From Methanosarcina vacuolata Z-761 (GTDB lineage: Archaea > Halobacteriota > Methanosarcinia > Methanosarcinales > Methanosarcinaceae), in NCBI RefSeq assembly GCF_000969905.1, contig NZ_CP009520.1, positions 2,418,001 to 2,482,000 on the forward strand: a stretch of DNA of 64,000 bases, in the 5' to 3' direction. Position numbers and translations under genes: made by a program. Shown here piece by piece: positions 27,856 through 36,589 of the stretch; position 1 is the first letter of the stretch, and every line of letters starts with the position of its first letter. The notes under the pieces are model-generated. The model worked only from the letters and a program-made list of their open reading frames with translations, was not told the origin of the DNA and did no database searches.

Positions 27856-29148
27856 ATGCGTCTTGTTCAGGTACTCATTCCAGTGGGTAAGCGACAGCCT
27901 GTGCTCGCCGTGCTAGATGACGAAGGGATAGACTATGCCGTATGGGACGAAACAGGCAGAAAGGACTTTGAAGCCCTTGTCCAGTTTCCAATTCCTCCTG
28001 TTGGTGTGGAACCAGTACTTACCAGATTGCGCAAGGCTGGAATTAGCGAAAATACCTATACTATCGTCCTGACACCTGAAACTATAGTATCAAGACGCAT
28101 TGAAGTTCTAAAGCAGCGCTACTCTGGAACCCGTATCTCGCGAGAAGAATTGATTGCACGTGCAGAGAACCTTGCACCTGAAACTTCTACTTATCTTGCG
28201 TTTCTTGTTCTGAGCACGATTATTGCAACTGGAGGACTCTTGCTTGATTCGGCTGCAACAATCATCGGAGCAATGGTCGTGGCTCCCCTTATGGGGCCTG
28301 CAATTTCTGCAAGTGTAGGCACTGTGCTTGACGACAGAAAACTTGCGTCTCGAGGAATTAAGATGCAGATTGGAGGGCTTCTGCTCGCAATTGCAGTGGG
28401 TGCCCTTATCGGCATACTTCTTAAAGAATCGATACTTTTGCCACCTGGCCTTGATATCCGAGAAATATCCCAGATAGCCGAGAGGACCAGCCCTAATTTC
28501 CTTTCTCTTTTCCTTGCTCTGGGATCGGGTATAGCAGGAGCTATCAGTATTATCCGGAATGCAGGGTCTGCCCTTGTGGGTGTTGCGATTGCAATCGCTC
28601 TCGTTCCACCAGCTGCAACGGCAGGGTTGGGACTCGCATGGGGGCTACCCTTAGTAGCAATTACAGCTGCCGTGCTCGTGCTTGTTAACCTGCTTGCTGT
28701 CAACGTGTCAGCCCTCATAATGTTCTGGGTTTCCGGTTTTCGTCCGGTAGAGAAAGAAGCAGTTGTACATGCCCGTTCTTCTGTGATCTCGCATGTAGCT
28801 TTACTTGTCATTGCAATTGCCTCACTCTCTGTAGCTCTTGGGCTTGTTACCTATTCTTCTTTTCAGACATCTCTTGTTGAACAGGAGATTAACGGAGAAA
28901 TGATAGCTATGTTCAAAGATCCCGAATATGCAGAAAAGGATTTGACACTTGAAAAAGTTACAGTCGGCTATATGCCTTTAGATTTCTTGTTAAAAAAACC
29001 TGTAAAAGTATCCCTCCTGATAGGCCGCAAAGTAGGTCAGGAAGTCCCTCCAGATATGGCCAGTAAAGCTGCTTACCGCCTGACAGAAGCTACAGGTAAA
29101 GATGTCAGAATTAATATTGGCTTTGTAGAGTCACAGAAATTCCCGTAA
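27856..29148 (+). CDS. DUF389/TIGR00341 family membrane protein
   Basis: The 430-aa protein has an N-terminal soluble domain (residues 1-100; MRLVQVLIPVGKRQPVLAVL). About six membrane helices follow, with AATIIGAMVVAPLMGPAISAS and IRNAGSALVGVAIAIALVPP, which are hallmark DUF389 motifs. A C-terminal soluble tail completes it. It is an integral membrane protein of unknown function, proposed as a transporter by its helix pattern. Its last 38 bp overlap the convergent cas1 relic. Confidence 0.88.
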   Translation: MRLVQVLIPVGKRQPVLAVLDDEGIDYAVWDETGRKDFEALVQFPIPPVGVEPVLTRLRKAGISENTYTIVLTPETIVSRRIEVLKQRYSGTRISREELIARAENLAPETSTYLAFLVLSTIIATGGLLLDSAATIIGAMVVAPLMGPAISASVGTVLDDRKLASRGIKMQIGGLLLAIAVGALIGILLKESILLPPGLDIREISQIAERTSPNFLSLFLALGSGIAGAISIIRNAGSALVGVAIAIALVPPAATAGLGLAWGLPLVAITAAVLVLVNLLAVNVSALIMFWVSGFRPVEKEAVVHARSSVISHVALLVIAIASLSVALGLVTYSSFQTSLVEQEINGEMIAMFKDPEYAEKDLTLEKVTVGYMPLDFLLKKPVKVSLLIGRKVGQEVPPDMASKAAYRLTEATGKDVRINIGFVESQKFP

Positions 29149-29494
29149 GTGCTCCATTAAGAATCTTCTGCCTCATATCATAAGAATCAATTCTCTCAAT
29201 CTCATATTCAGGCTTAATAAAATCCAGTTTTTCCTTTTTGCTCGTAAGATTATGGGCTAGTTCTCTTACCTTCAGGAAGATAACATAGCTCCAGATGCTT
29301 TCTTTTCCCCGGTAACTTACTTTTTTGTTCAGCATATTGGAAAATTCATTAACAACCTTCCTGGATCCTGTAGGCTTTAATCCAGGATTATGATTTTCTG
29401 TCCTGATAAAGTCCTTACCTTCCATAGCCCCACTTTCAACCAGGCCAATAACCACCGGATCAACAAGGAGCCCGAAAGGCTCCAAAAGGGTCAT
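29111..29494 (-). pseudogene. cas1: cas1 C-terminal fragment (CRISPR integrase relic)
   Basis: The 127-aa frame aligns by eye with the C-terminal third of Cas1. Matching segments are LLEPFGLLVDPVVIGLVESG, KDFIRTENHNPGLKP, LNKKVSYRGKESIWSYVIFL, LDFIKPEYEIERIDSYDMRQ and KILN. The N-terminal two thirds and the final 20-30 residues are missing. The C-terminus runs into the end of the DUF389 gene. No cas2, other cas gene or repeat-spacer array is present nearby. It is therefore a relic of a lost CRISPR adaptation module. Confidence 0.75.
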
Positions 29495-29603
29495 AATGCT
29501 AAGCTGTTATATTGTGTCGTTTCCGTTCAAAAGAGGAAGCTTCATTAGAAATCAACCTCCTTTTTTTCTTTGAGAATTTTACGCAATAAACAATGGCGAT
29601 AAC

Positions 29604-30152
29604 ATGAACTATAGCAAAATGACAAAGGACGATTTTGACAGAATTCTTTACACACGTCTTAATGAGGAAAATCTTCAGTCAATAGTTAATATTCCGGGTG
29701 TTTCTGAAATAGTATCCAGGCATTTCAATAACGATACACTTCTTAACGAGGAAACTCTTCAATCAATAATTAATATTCCAGGCGTTTATGAAATAGTGTC
29801 CAGCCATTTCAATAATGATATACTTGAAGCGTGGGAATATGAGCAGTATATAAAGGTTAAAGATATTGTAGAAAGAATCGAGTTGTGGAATCCAGAATTC
29901 CAGCGAACCATAGTATTGTTAAATTTACTGAACAAATTAACTGAAATTCTTTACGATACCCTGGATCTAAAACTGGACAAATATGTTAACCTTCGAGCAC
30001 TTCCGGTCAGGGAGTTCCACAAAGAAACTGTGGACAAATATTCAGCATATCCTATCTGGACATGCGATTTTGAAGGGTCCTGTCTTGTTGGCGCTGAGAA
30101 GTTTGAAATCGAACCTATCGATTTAATTCTTCACCGCTTTGGGGATGATTAA
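29604..30152 (+). CDS. hypothetical protein with an internal 28-residue duplication
   Basis: The 182-aa protein contains two near-identical consecutive units, LNEENLQSIVNIPGVSEIVS then RHFNNDTL, and LNEETLQSIINIPGVYEIVS then SHFNNDIL (about residues 18-45 and 46-75). An unrelated C-terminal half follows (about 85-182, ending in EPIDLILHRFGDD). No signal peptide or membrane helix is visible, and no family is recognised. The duplication is also clear at DNA level, so it is fairly recent. Confidence 0.65.
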   Translation: MNYSKMTKDDFDRILYTRLNEENLQSIVNIPGVSEIVSRHFNNDTLLNEETLQSIINIPGVYEIVSSHFNNDILEAWEYEQYIKVKDIVERIELWNPEFQRTIVLLNLLNKLTEILYDTLDLKLDKYVNLRALPVREFHKETVDKYSAYPIWTCDFEGSCLVGAEKFEIEPIDLILHRFGDD

Positions 30153-30164
30153 AGGGTCCTGTGT

Positions 30165-30297
30165 GAGCTGATCCCAAAACGCAAAATTGCTTCTCTGAAT
30201 ATCTTATTCTGGATTATCAATAAGAGCTTCTGACCCTGTAAAAATAATTCTGAAACTCTTATTGATGTGGGAATAAAATTGGTTTTGGGATGAGCTC
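30165..30297. repeat. 133-bp MITE-like element
   Basis: Inverted ends gagctgatcccaaaac (30165-30180) and gttttgggatgagctc (30282-30297) match in 15 of 16 positions. The right 48 bp recur at 18788-18834. Non-coding, just after the duplicated-motif gene. Confidence 0.8.
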
Positions 30298-30760
30298 CGT
30301 GAGAAAGTACCCCATTGATTCTCGATTAAGGAGTTTTCTTGCCTGAAGCTATCGATTTTGCATTAGAAGCTGGCCTTAAATTTTGGCATATTTACATGAA
30401 ATCAATACCATGTTCCACCTCACAATCTATTGCAACATTTTACAAACGTTCTGGAACTGAAGACAATTTATCACTATTCCTCACTTAACCGAAAACGCTT
30501 GAATATACCCGAATTTCAAAATAAATTCCCGGATACAACAGTGAGGGTTAGTCGTGAAGATTAGTCGTGAAAGTTAGTCGTGAAGGTTAGTCATGAAAAC
30601 ATTCATGGAGCTTGACACTAAGAAAAAGAAGAAAGAAAACAGTCCTTGGAAGCATTTGTGCCGAAGATATTTACAAAGGAAAAAAGCAAGAAAAGCTTAT
30701 TGGCCGGAGAAAGCAGAAAACCTGTCCTGATGCCGGGTTTTTAGCCTAAATTTTGCTTTC
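30298..30760. other. spacer with a short frame and a 13-bp repeat
   Basis: A TTG-initiated 49-codon frame (from about 30340, reading LPEAIDFALEAGLKFWHIYM) follows a GGAG and may be a gene relic. About four copies of ttagtcgtgaaRR follow at 30548-30597. Nothing else is recognised. Confidence 0.4.
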
Positions 30761-32125
30761 TCAGGCCTTGTCTTCATGGCTTTTCCTTGCAACGCAACTT
30801 TCAAGTGATGCACCTGCAACAGCTTTTGCAACCGCAGGCACTACACGCTTGTCAAGAGGGTCAGGAATTATGTAATCTTCAGAAAGTTCACTGAGCGTTA
30901 CGACCTCCGAAAGAGCACGCGCCGCAGCTATTTCCATCTCAGGTGTTATTTTTCTCGCACAGGTGCTGAGAGCACCTTTGAAAACCCCAGGGAAGCTCAG
31001 GCAATTATTAAGCTGATTTGGAAAGTCCGACCTGCCCGTAGCAACAACCCTTGCTCCTGCCCGCTTTGCGGCATCAGGCATTATCTCAGGTAGAGGGTTT
31101 GCCATAGCCATTACAATTGCATCTTTTGCCATGGAACGAACCATTTCCTCACTGATTATCCCTCCCACGGAGACACCGATAAAAAGGTCAGCTCCCGGTA
31201 AAGCATTTTCAAGCCCCCCTTTCAATTTTCCATGATTTGTGAGCCTGGCAATTTCCTCTTTTACGGGGTTCATGCCGTTTTTCCGGCCTTCATACACGAG
31301 CCCTTTACTGTCGCAGACAAGAATTCTTGACGGATTTGCTCCTGCTCGAACCAGGAACCGGAAAATTGCTACTCCTGCCGCTCCCAGGCCTGAAATCACT
31401 ATACGGAGTTCATTTAACTTTTTATTCACAATTTTAAGAGCATTGAGAAGCCCGGCAAAAACTACAATGGCTGTCCCATGCTGGTCATCATGCATAACTG
31501 GCAGATCGAGTTCTTCGCGTAGCCGCTCCTCTATTTCAAAGCAACGAGGAGCACTGATGTCTTCAAGGTTAATACCTCCGAATGCAGGAGCCAGATGCTT
31601 TACCGCTTTTATCACTTCTTCGGTTTCCTGTGTGTCAAGGCAAATTGGAAAGGCATCAATGCCTGCAAATTCTTTGAAAATTATTGCCTTTCCTTCCATA
31701 ACAGGCAGCGCAGCATAAGGTCCTATATTCCCAAGCCCCAGAACTGCCGATCCATCAGTGATAACAGCAATAGTATTTCTCTTCAGGGTATAGAGGTAGG
31801 CAAGTTCAGGGTCCTTGACTATCTTCCTGCACGGCTCGGCAACTCCTGGTGTATAGGCGACGCTGAGGTCGTGTATCGTTTGAAGGCTAACTTTACTGGC
31901 AACCTCCAGTACGCCCCCAAGCCGTCGGTGCACGGCAAGTGATTCCTGATATAAGGATGTGTGTGGATCAGTGCCTTTTTCCTGGTACTTTTCCAGATCC
32001 TTCCCTGAATCCTTTTCCAGAGTTTTTTCGGAATTTTTTTCCAGATCTTTTCCGGAGTTCTTTTTCAGATCAGTTTCCAGCTCTGAGTCTGAGTGCATAT
32101 TTTTAATCGCAGTACCCCCTGACAA
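30761..32125 (-). CDS. malic enzyme (oxaloacetate-decarboxylating, NAD(P)-dependent)
   Basis: The 454-aa protein has the malic enzyme blocks AYTPGVAEPCRKI, LGLGNIGPYAALPVMEGKAI, FKEFAGIDAFPICLDT and MHDDQHGTAIVVFAGLLNAL. It also has a Rossmann motif GLGAAGVAIFRFL. It converts malate to pyruvate plus CO2 with reduction of NAD(P). The catalytic domain starts near residue 50. The first 45 residues are a Lys/Asp/Glu-rich repeat (KDLEKNSEKTLEKDSGKDLE) that other malic enzymes lack. That repeat looks like an expanded DNA repeat read in frame. Monocistronic. Confidence 0.92.
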   Translation of the reverse strand: MSGGTAIKNMHSDSELETDLKKNSGKDLEKNSEKTLEKDSGKDLEKYQEKGTDPHTSLYQESLAVHRRLGGVLEVASKVSLQTIHDLSVAYTPGVAEPCRKIVKDPELAYLYTLKRNTIAVITDGSAVLGLGNIGPYAALPVMEGKAIIFKEFAGIDAFPICLDTQETEEVIKAVKHLAPAFGGINLEDISAPRCFEIEERLREELDLPVMHDDQHGTAIVVFAGLLNALKIVNKKLNELRIVISGLGAAGVAIFRFLVRAGANPSRILVCDSKGLVYEGRKNGMNPVKEEIARLTNHGKLKGGLENALPGADLFIGVSVGGIISEEMVRSMAKDAIVMAMANPLPEIMPDAAKRAGARVVATGRSDFPNQLNNCLSFPGVFKGALSTCARKITPEMEIAAARALSEVVTLSELSEDYIIPDPLDKRVVPAVAKAVAGASLESCVARKSHEDKA

Positions 32126-32485
32126 TACTTAATATTGTAGCAAAGCCTTAACGCGACTGAATTCCAAGAATTAAAACTTCCATATAATTTTAAAGTTATT
32201 AGCACAGCCTTAGTCCATTAAATTTTAAGAAATAAACTTTCCGGTGTAATAGTCTACGCAGGCCGTAGATAAACCCACTGGCTAGAATTATGAAACTGGT
32301 CCATTGAACCAACCGACTTTAACTCACCGACCTGAATTAACTGCCTTAATTCTATGTTTACTGGCAGTCTTTGCAATCCAGAAGATTCCCGACCGATTGA
32401 ATTGCGGAAAAACTCGGCTGGCGAGAATTAATGCACTCTATCATTACCGCAGAAAAGATATACTATTTAAGAAGAATAGTCCAGT

Positions 32486-32881
32486 ATGCAAATTAACGGA
32501 ATAGCTCGTGATACTCTTAATTTTATCCTGGAGGCTAGTAAGTCCATCGCTCCCCAGGAATTTGCCGGACTTTTGCAGGAAAAAGATGGCATCATCACTG
32601 AAGTTCTTATATTACCTGGCACGGAATCCAGTGATTCAAATGCCGTTCTCAGGCTCTATATGATGCCGAACATCAAAGCCGCAGGTTCAGTCCACAGCCA
32701 TCCAGGCCCGAACCGTAGCCCTTCACAGGCTGACCTGCTACTCTTTTCAAAAACAGGCAACTGCCATATCATAGTTGGCCGCCCGTATGATAGTCAAAGC
32801 TGGACATGCTATAACAGGGAAGGAGAAGTAATTGAGCTTCCCGTGCTTGATGTTGAATTTGATGACTATGAAGAGATTTGA
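32486..32881 (+). CDS. JAMM/MPN metalloprotease (Mov34/PAD-1 family)
   Basis: The 131-aa single-domain protein carries a complete JAMM zinc site: Glu25 (in EFAGLL), His70-x-His72, Ser80 and Asp83 in the H-S-H-P-x6-S-x2-D spacing. Archaeal stand-alone JAMM proteins remove ubiquitin-like SAMP modifiers from proteins or from sulfur-carrier precursors. The acidic C-terminus (EFDDYEEI) is unremarkable. It is divergent from malic enzyme, with a 360-bp shared promoter region. Confidence 0.88.
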   Translation: MQINGIARDTLNFILEASKSIAPQEFAGLLQEKDGIITEVLILPGTESSDSNAVLRLYMMPNIKAAGSVHSHPGPNRSPSQADLLLFSKTGNCHIIVGRPYDSQSWTCYNREGEVIELPVLDVEFDDYEEI

Positions 32882-33004
32882 CTCAAGAACCAGCTCGGAA
32901 AAACGCTCGTCCTCCATGAATAAATCATCACTTTTGGAAACGTTCATCCAGTCAGAGATACTTTTCTGCAAACACGGTCATTAACAAAAAAGTACGGTAT
33001 CCAT

Positions 33005-33210
33005 AGCTGTCAAGTAATATCAAATAAACGACAGGTAGCTAGCAAATAAACGATAGGTGGCCGGCAGATAGTCATTAAACAGTTACCAAATAATTAATAA
33101 ATATCTATCAAATAACCAACAAATGGCTGTCAAATGATCAATAAGTAGCTGCCAAATAATCAGCAAATAACTACAAAATAATCGCAAATAACCGGCAAAA
33201 GCTTTCAGGA
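33005..33210. repeat. degenerate caaataa-type repeats
   Basis: About 200 bp of loosely repeated caaataaYNaNcaaataRctg units (roughly 20-22 bp) downstream of the JAMM gene. Strongly drifted and non-coding. Confidence 0.65.
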
Positions 33211-33453
33211 GGGGGGTATAAATAACTTTAGTTAGTTATCTTAATTTTCCGGCTGTTGACCGGATGCAAATCCCTACCTTCATTCTGTTAGCCTACCAAA
33301 AATGTTTTATTTACAGATACATATTATTTAGAGGATACATCCGTACTTAAGGTATCTGAAAATAAGTGATATCTTGCTTCAGAGGTTGTATCCGGGCAAA
33401 CACTCTGGGACTAAGACCAGGTGGCCTTCATATAACTGGAGGTAGTAATCCGA

Positions 33454-33627
33454 ATGCCTACATGCCAAGATTGTAGATTTTATACGGCTATTGATGAGCT
33501 AAAAGGCGAATGTTTCAGCCTGGGTTTTGAAGTGCGCGGAAAAACCGATTCCAAGAAGTGCCCGGAACGGGCTTTCAGGCCAAACAAAGGCCCCAAATCC
33601 AGAAAATCCGGAGCGCATAATTACTGA
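33454..33627 (+). CDS. 57-aa four-cysteine protein
   Basis: A short gene with a good GGAGG 11 nt upstream of the ATG. The product, MPTCQDCRFYTAIDELKGEC and onward, has Cys4, Cys7, Cys20 and Cys36 and a basic C-terminus. The CxxC-x12-C-x15-C pattern resembles the small iron-sulfur subunits found with glycyl-radical enzymes, or a zinc-binding mini-protein. No partner gene is adjacent. The family is not firmly recognised. The clean start signal and cysteine spacing support a real gene. Confidence 0.65.
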   Translation: MPTCQDCRFYTAIDELKGECFSLGFEVRGKTDSKKCPERAFRPNKGPKSRKSGAHNY

Positions 33628-33844
33628 AAATGTGAAAAATAAAAGGCAGAAAAAGCTCAGAAGGAAGAAAGAGCTAGCTCAAAAAAGAGGTTTAAAATGT
33701 TAAAATGAATTGAAGCGAACCTCCAGCCCTAACATAAATTCCGGTGTACCTGAATAACTTACTTTTTGTTTGCCGGAATTAAACAAGCTTAAACGAAATA
33801 TCATTAAATTTTTTTGTTTTGTATCTATTTTTAGTACTATTATA

Positions 33845-34035
33845 ACTATTCAGCCCAGGAAAAACAACATCATTAACCTGATTTAACAGAATTCAAGGGG
33901 TAAATTTCAGAAAATATATTTTATTTGATTATTGGCTATTGATTGCGTTTTTTCAATCCTCAAGAGTTAGAATTCAGACATACCGATTTCATCAAAATCA
34001 ATATCGATCAATAAATTCCGGAAGGCTGAATAGTA
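33845..34035. repeat. MITE family B, copy 1
   Basis: A 191-bp element with exact 11-bp inverted ends (actattcagcc and ggctgaatagt). Its interior is related to the better preserved copy at 55638-55832; both share ggaaaaacaa near the left end and aaaatcaatatc near the right. Short gene-like scraps follow to 34200 but contain stops. Confidence 0.75.
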
Positions 34036-34219
34036 ATCAATTTTATAAGGATTGATGGCCAGTGAAAACAGCGATTGTTTTAAAGCTTCAAGTTCCATTT
34101 TCTACCCCAAAATATGATGAGAGAAAATGGAACAATTATTATATTTTTCAGTGGTTGAAAATCCATTAAATTTGAAGAGAATGCCTGATTTGATAGTATG
34201 GTTTCTACTATTTTTGGCT

Positions 34220-34789
34220 TCATTTCCTTTCTTTGAGGGACTCAAGAGCTTTTTTGACTATAGTGCGGTAGTAACCGGTATCAGTCGAATAGTGTTCTTT
34301 TGCAAGTTTTGAGTTTTGATCCTCCTCTACCTCAATTGCCCTTATCCTTTCAAGAGTCTGTTTTGCAGTATCAAGCACCCAGAGATCCCGGGTAAGTTCA
34401 TCTACCTGCTGGATAGATTCTGGACGGATAGAAGTAAGGACATTCCCATCATCTGTAGTATAGGTACTGGTTTTGCCCACAACTGCTACAAAAGCTGGCA
34501 GTTCACACTCGGCAAGAAATTGAGCTGCTTCGGGCTGATACTGTCCGGCATAGACCAGGAAAGAACCTGTCGGGTCCGAAACTCTTCCCCTCCAGTACTC
34601 AGAATCAGTGCCGATATCTTCTTTTTCGATAAGTGTGCCAACAAGGAAGATACGGTTTACTTTAGCTCCCGTGGGCGTCAGGACATACTGTGGAGCATAC
34701 TGATCAGTTTCATCCCTTGAAGTCAGATTCGAATCCTTCAGTTCCTGGGCAAAAACCCTGCGGGCAGCTTCTCTGAAAAAACCTGGCAT
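34220..34789 (-). CDS. RPA-associated OB-fold protein (COG3390 type)
   Basis: The 189-aa protein starts MPGFFREAARRVFAQELKDS. It has an OB-fold region around VNRIFLVGTLIEKEDIG and WRGRVSDPTGSFLVYAGQY, then a helical C-terminus. This is the archaeal RPA-associated protein family that sits downstream of rpa. Its ATG follows the rpa stop codon with no gap, so the two are translationally coupled. It probably binds or modulates the RPA complex on single-stranded DNA. Confidence 0.85.
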   Translation of the reverse strand: MPGFFREAARRVFAQELKDSNLTSRDETDQYAPQYVLTPTGAKVNRIFLVGTLIEKEDIGTDSEYWRGRVSDPTGSFLVYAGQYQPEAAQFLAECELPAFVAVVGKTSTYTTDDGNVLTSIRPESIQQVDELTRDLWVLDTAKQTLERIRAIEVEEDQNSKLAKEHYSTDTGYYRTIVKKALESLKERK

Positions 34790-36061
34790 TTACTGCACCT
34801 CCATCCTGGCAAGTGTTTCATTAAGCGACAGCATTTCATCAAGCATCTCTCTATCCAGAGAAGTTTTTGGTGTAATGGAATCCACAAGGATATAACGATC
34901 AAGCTTGTGTCCGGTTACAGTATAGTACCTGCCTACCAGCTCATGTTTTAGATTATCCAGCACTACTCCGGGGTCGAGAGCGTCAGCGGCCATTGCAATT
35001 GCAGTATTAAGAGAAAGCCCTGCAAGCTCCTCGGTAAGTTCTCTGTTAATCAGGATGTCCTGAGTGGAAGTTCCGGAATCCAGAACCGCTTTTATCCTCA
35101 GGTCGTATTCACCTTTTACTTTTCCGTGCTCGGGACAGGCACCCTTAACCAGAGCCCTTTTACATTCGGGACAACGTTTTATGAGGCCTGAACCGGTCTG
35201 GATGTCCACCATTGCTCCGAAGTATGTGGAAGTTAAGGACCCGACTTTGATATCTTCATCAAGTTCTTCTATGGAACTTGACCGGTTAAGCTGAATCTGG
35301 ATCTTACCTCCCCATTCGTTGACAACTACATTTTTCAATATGTAGCTTTTGCCCTCTTCCATGTCAGGAAGCTCGGAACTGGCCCAATTAGTAAATTTGA
35401 TAACCCCTGTGGGGTCTCCTATAAGCCCTGCCTGTTCAATCGATTCATGAGAGTTTTCCCAAAGTTGAACCACTTTTCCTTTAACTGTAGCCCACTGGCC
35501 TCCGGCAAGGTCAGAGATGTTCCTGAGTTCAGACTCCCTTGCAGCCGGGATGAAGTCCCCGCCTCCAACTCCAATAGCCTCATCCAGTTTTTCGATAGAA
35601 GTATTCCTATTAAGCTGTACCTGGAACCTGCCATTGTACTCTCCTACGACAACGCTCCTGAATAAATAACTCTCACCCTGTTCAAGCCCAGGCAGTTCGG
35701 CATTTTTCCATTCGGTAAACTTTATAATTCCTGTTTCATCTCCCAGGAGCCCTACCTGAGAGATTGAGTCGTGAGTGTTTTCCCAGAGCTGGACAACTCT
35801 TGCCTTAATATTTGCCCATTGCCCATTTTCAGAAATATCTATTATCTTGGTAAGCTGCGGCTCAGCCTGCCTGGTATAAAATTCATTTTTAGGAATAGAG
35901 TATTTCTTCAAAAAGTAATTGGTCACACTACGCTGGGCTTCGTTTGAAGGAACTTTAAATTTAGTAATCAGTTCATCAAGTCTGCTTTCGATATCCTCTA
36001 CAGGTACGTCGATGCCAAGCTTTAAAAATCGATCTCGAATAGATTCAGCTATCTGTTTCAT
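34790..36061 (-). CDS. rpa: replication protein A with two OB folds and a zinc finger
   Basis: The 423-aa protein has an N-terminal helical region (residues 1-65). Two duplicated OB-fold repeats follow at about 68-170 and 180-275; both contain QWA(N/T)(I/V)K then VVQLWEN and (G/T)GxIKFTxW. A C-terminal zinc-finger OB domain contains CPECKRALVKGACPEH. The length and order match the RPA2/RPA3-type proteins described in Methanosarcina. It coats single-stranded DNA in replication and repair. Its stop codon abuts the start of the RPA-associated protein gene. Confidence 0.93.
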   Translation of the reverse strand: MKQIAESIRDRFLKLGIDVPVEDIESRLDELITKFKVPSNEAQRSVTNYFLKKYSIPKNEFYTRQAEPQLTKIIDISENGQWANIKARVVQLWENTHDSISQVGLLGDETGIIKFTEWKNAELPGLEQGESYLFRSVVVGEYNGRFQVQLNRNTSIEKLDEAIGVGGGDFIPAARESELRNISDLAGGQWATVKGKVVQLWENSHESIEQAGLIGDPTGVIKFTNWASSELPDMEEGKSYILKNVVVNEWGGKIQIQLNRSSSIEELDEDIKVGSLTSTYFGAMVDIQTGSGLIKRCPECKRALVKGACPEHGKVKGEYDLRIKAVLDSGTSTQDILINRELTEELAGLSLNTAIAMAADALDPGVVLDNLKHELVGRYYTVTGHKLDRYILVDSITPKTSLDREMLDEMLSLNETLARMEVQ

Positions 36062-36589
36062 TCTTCCTACCTCAAGCCTCTTGTTTATCTTTATTTATAG
36101 AGAGGCGTTTTAATCTACAACGCCACAGCATATAAAGTTAAGGAAAGCGGAGTGAAAGTATTTGCATCAAGGTCATAATTGGTATCTGGTGAAATTCTTC
36201 TTAAAGACTGATAAACCATGAAATTAACCCCTGCAACTCAATTCCATGCAGTGGAAATACTATTATTTTGAAACTGTTTTTAAATTCCCTATGCATAATA
36301 CCTGCTTCCTGCTTGAGTTCAATTTTGAAATTACTTCAATGATTCATTCAAATTTTTTTAAGAGATTATGTGTGTACTATACTTAAACTTATTTACCCAG
36401 AGATTTTGCAGCATTATTACAAAGAGCCTACTAGTCTTTTATTAAGAATTAAAAACATGCCAATTTTTGTAAATTTCTATTTCAGTAGGCCCTCTTCGGA
36501 CGCTTATAAGCTTTTACAAGTTATTTTCTGTTTTTGGAGCTGAGTCCCGTAAAGGTCAGCTCCATTAATATAATCCCCGTTAATATATT
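36062..36589. other. intergenic spacer upstream of rpa
   Basis: About 530 bp of AT-rich sequence containing the rpa promoter region and the 3' flank of the pilin-like gene. No gene, repeat or RNA is recognised. Confidence 0.5.

Noticed and set aside
28191-28811. 206-aa minus-strand frame opposite the DUF389 gene
   Set aside because: Shadow frame; the plus-strand product has strong family motifs.
34063-34169. Transposase-like N-terminus (MKTAIV...) downstream of MITE B copy 1
   Set aside because: The frame stops after six codons and the rest lies in another frame; resemblance is too weak to name.
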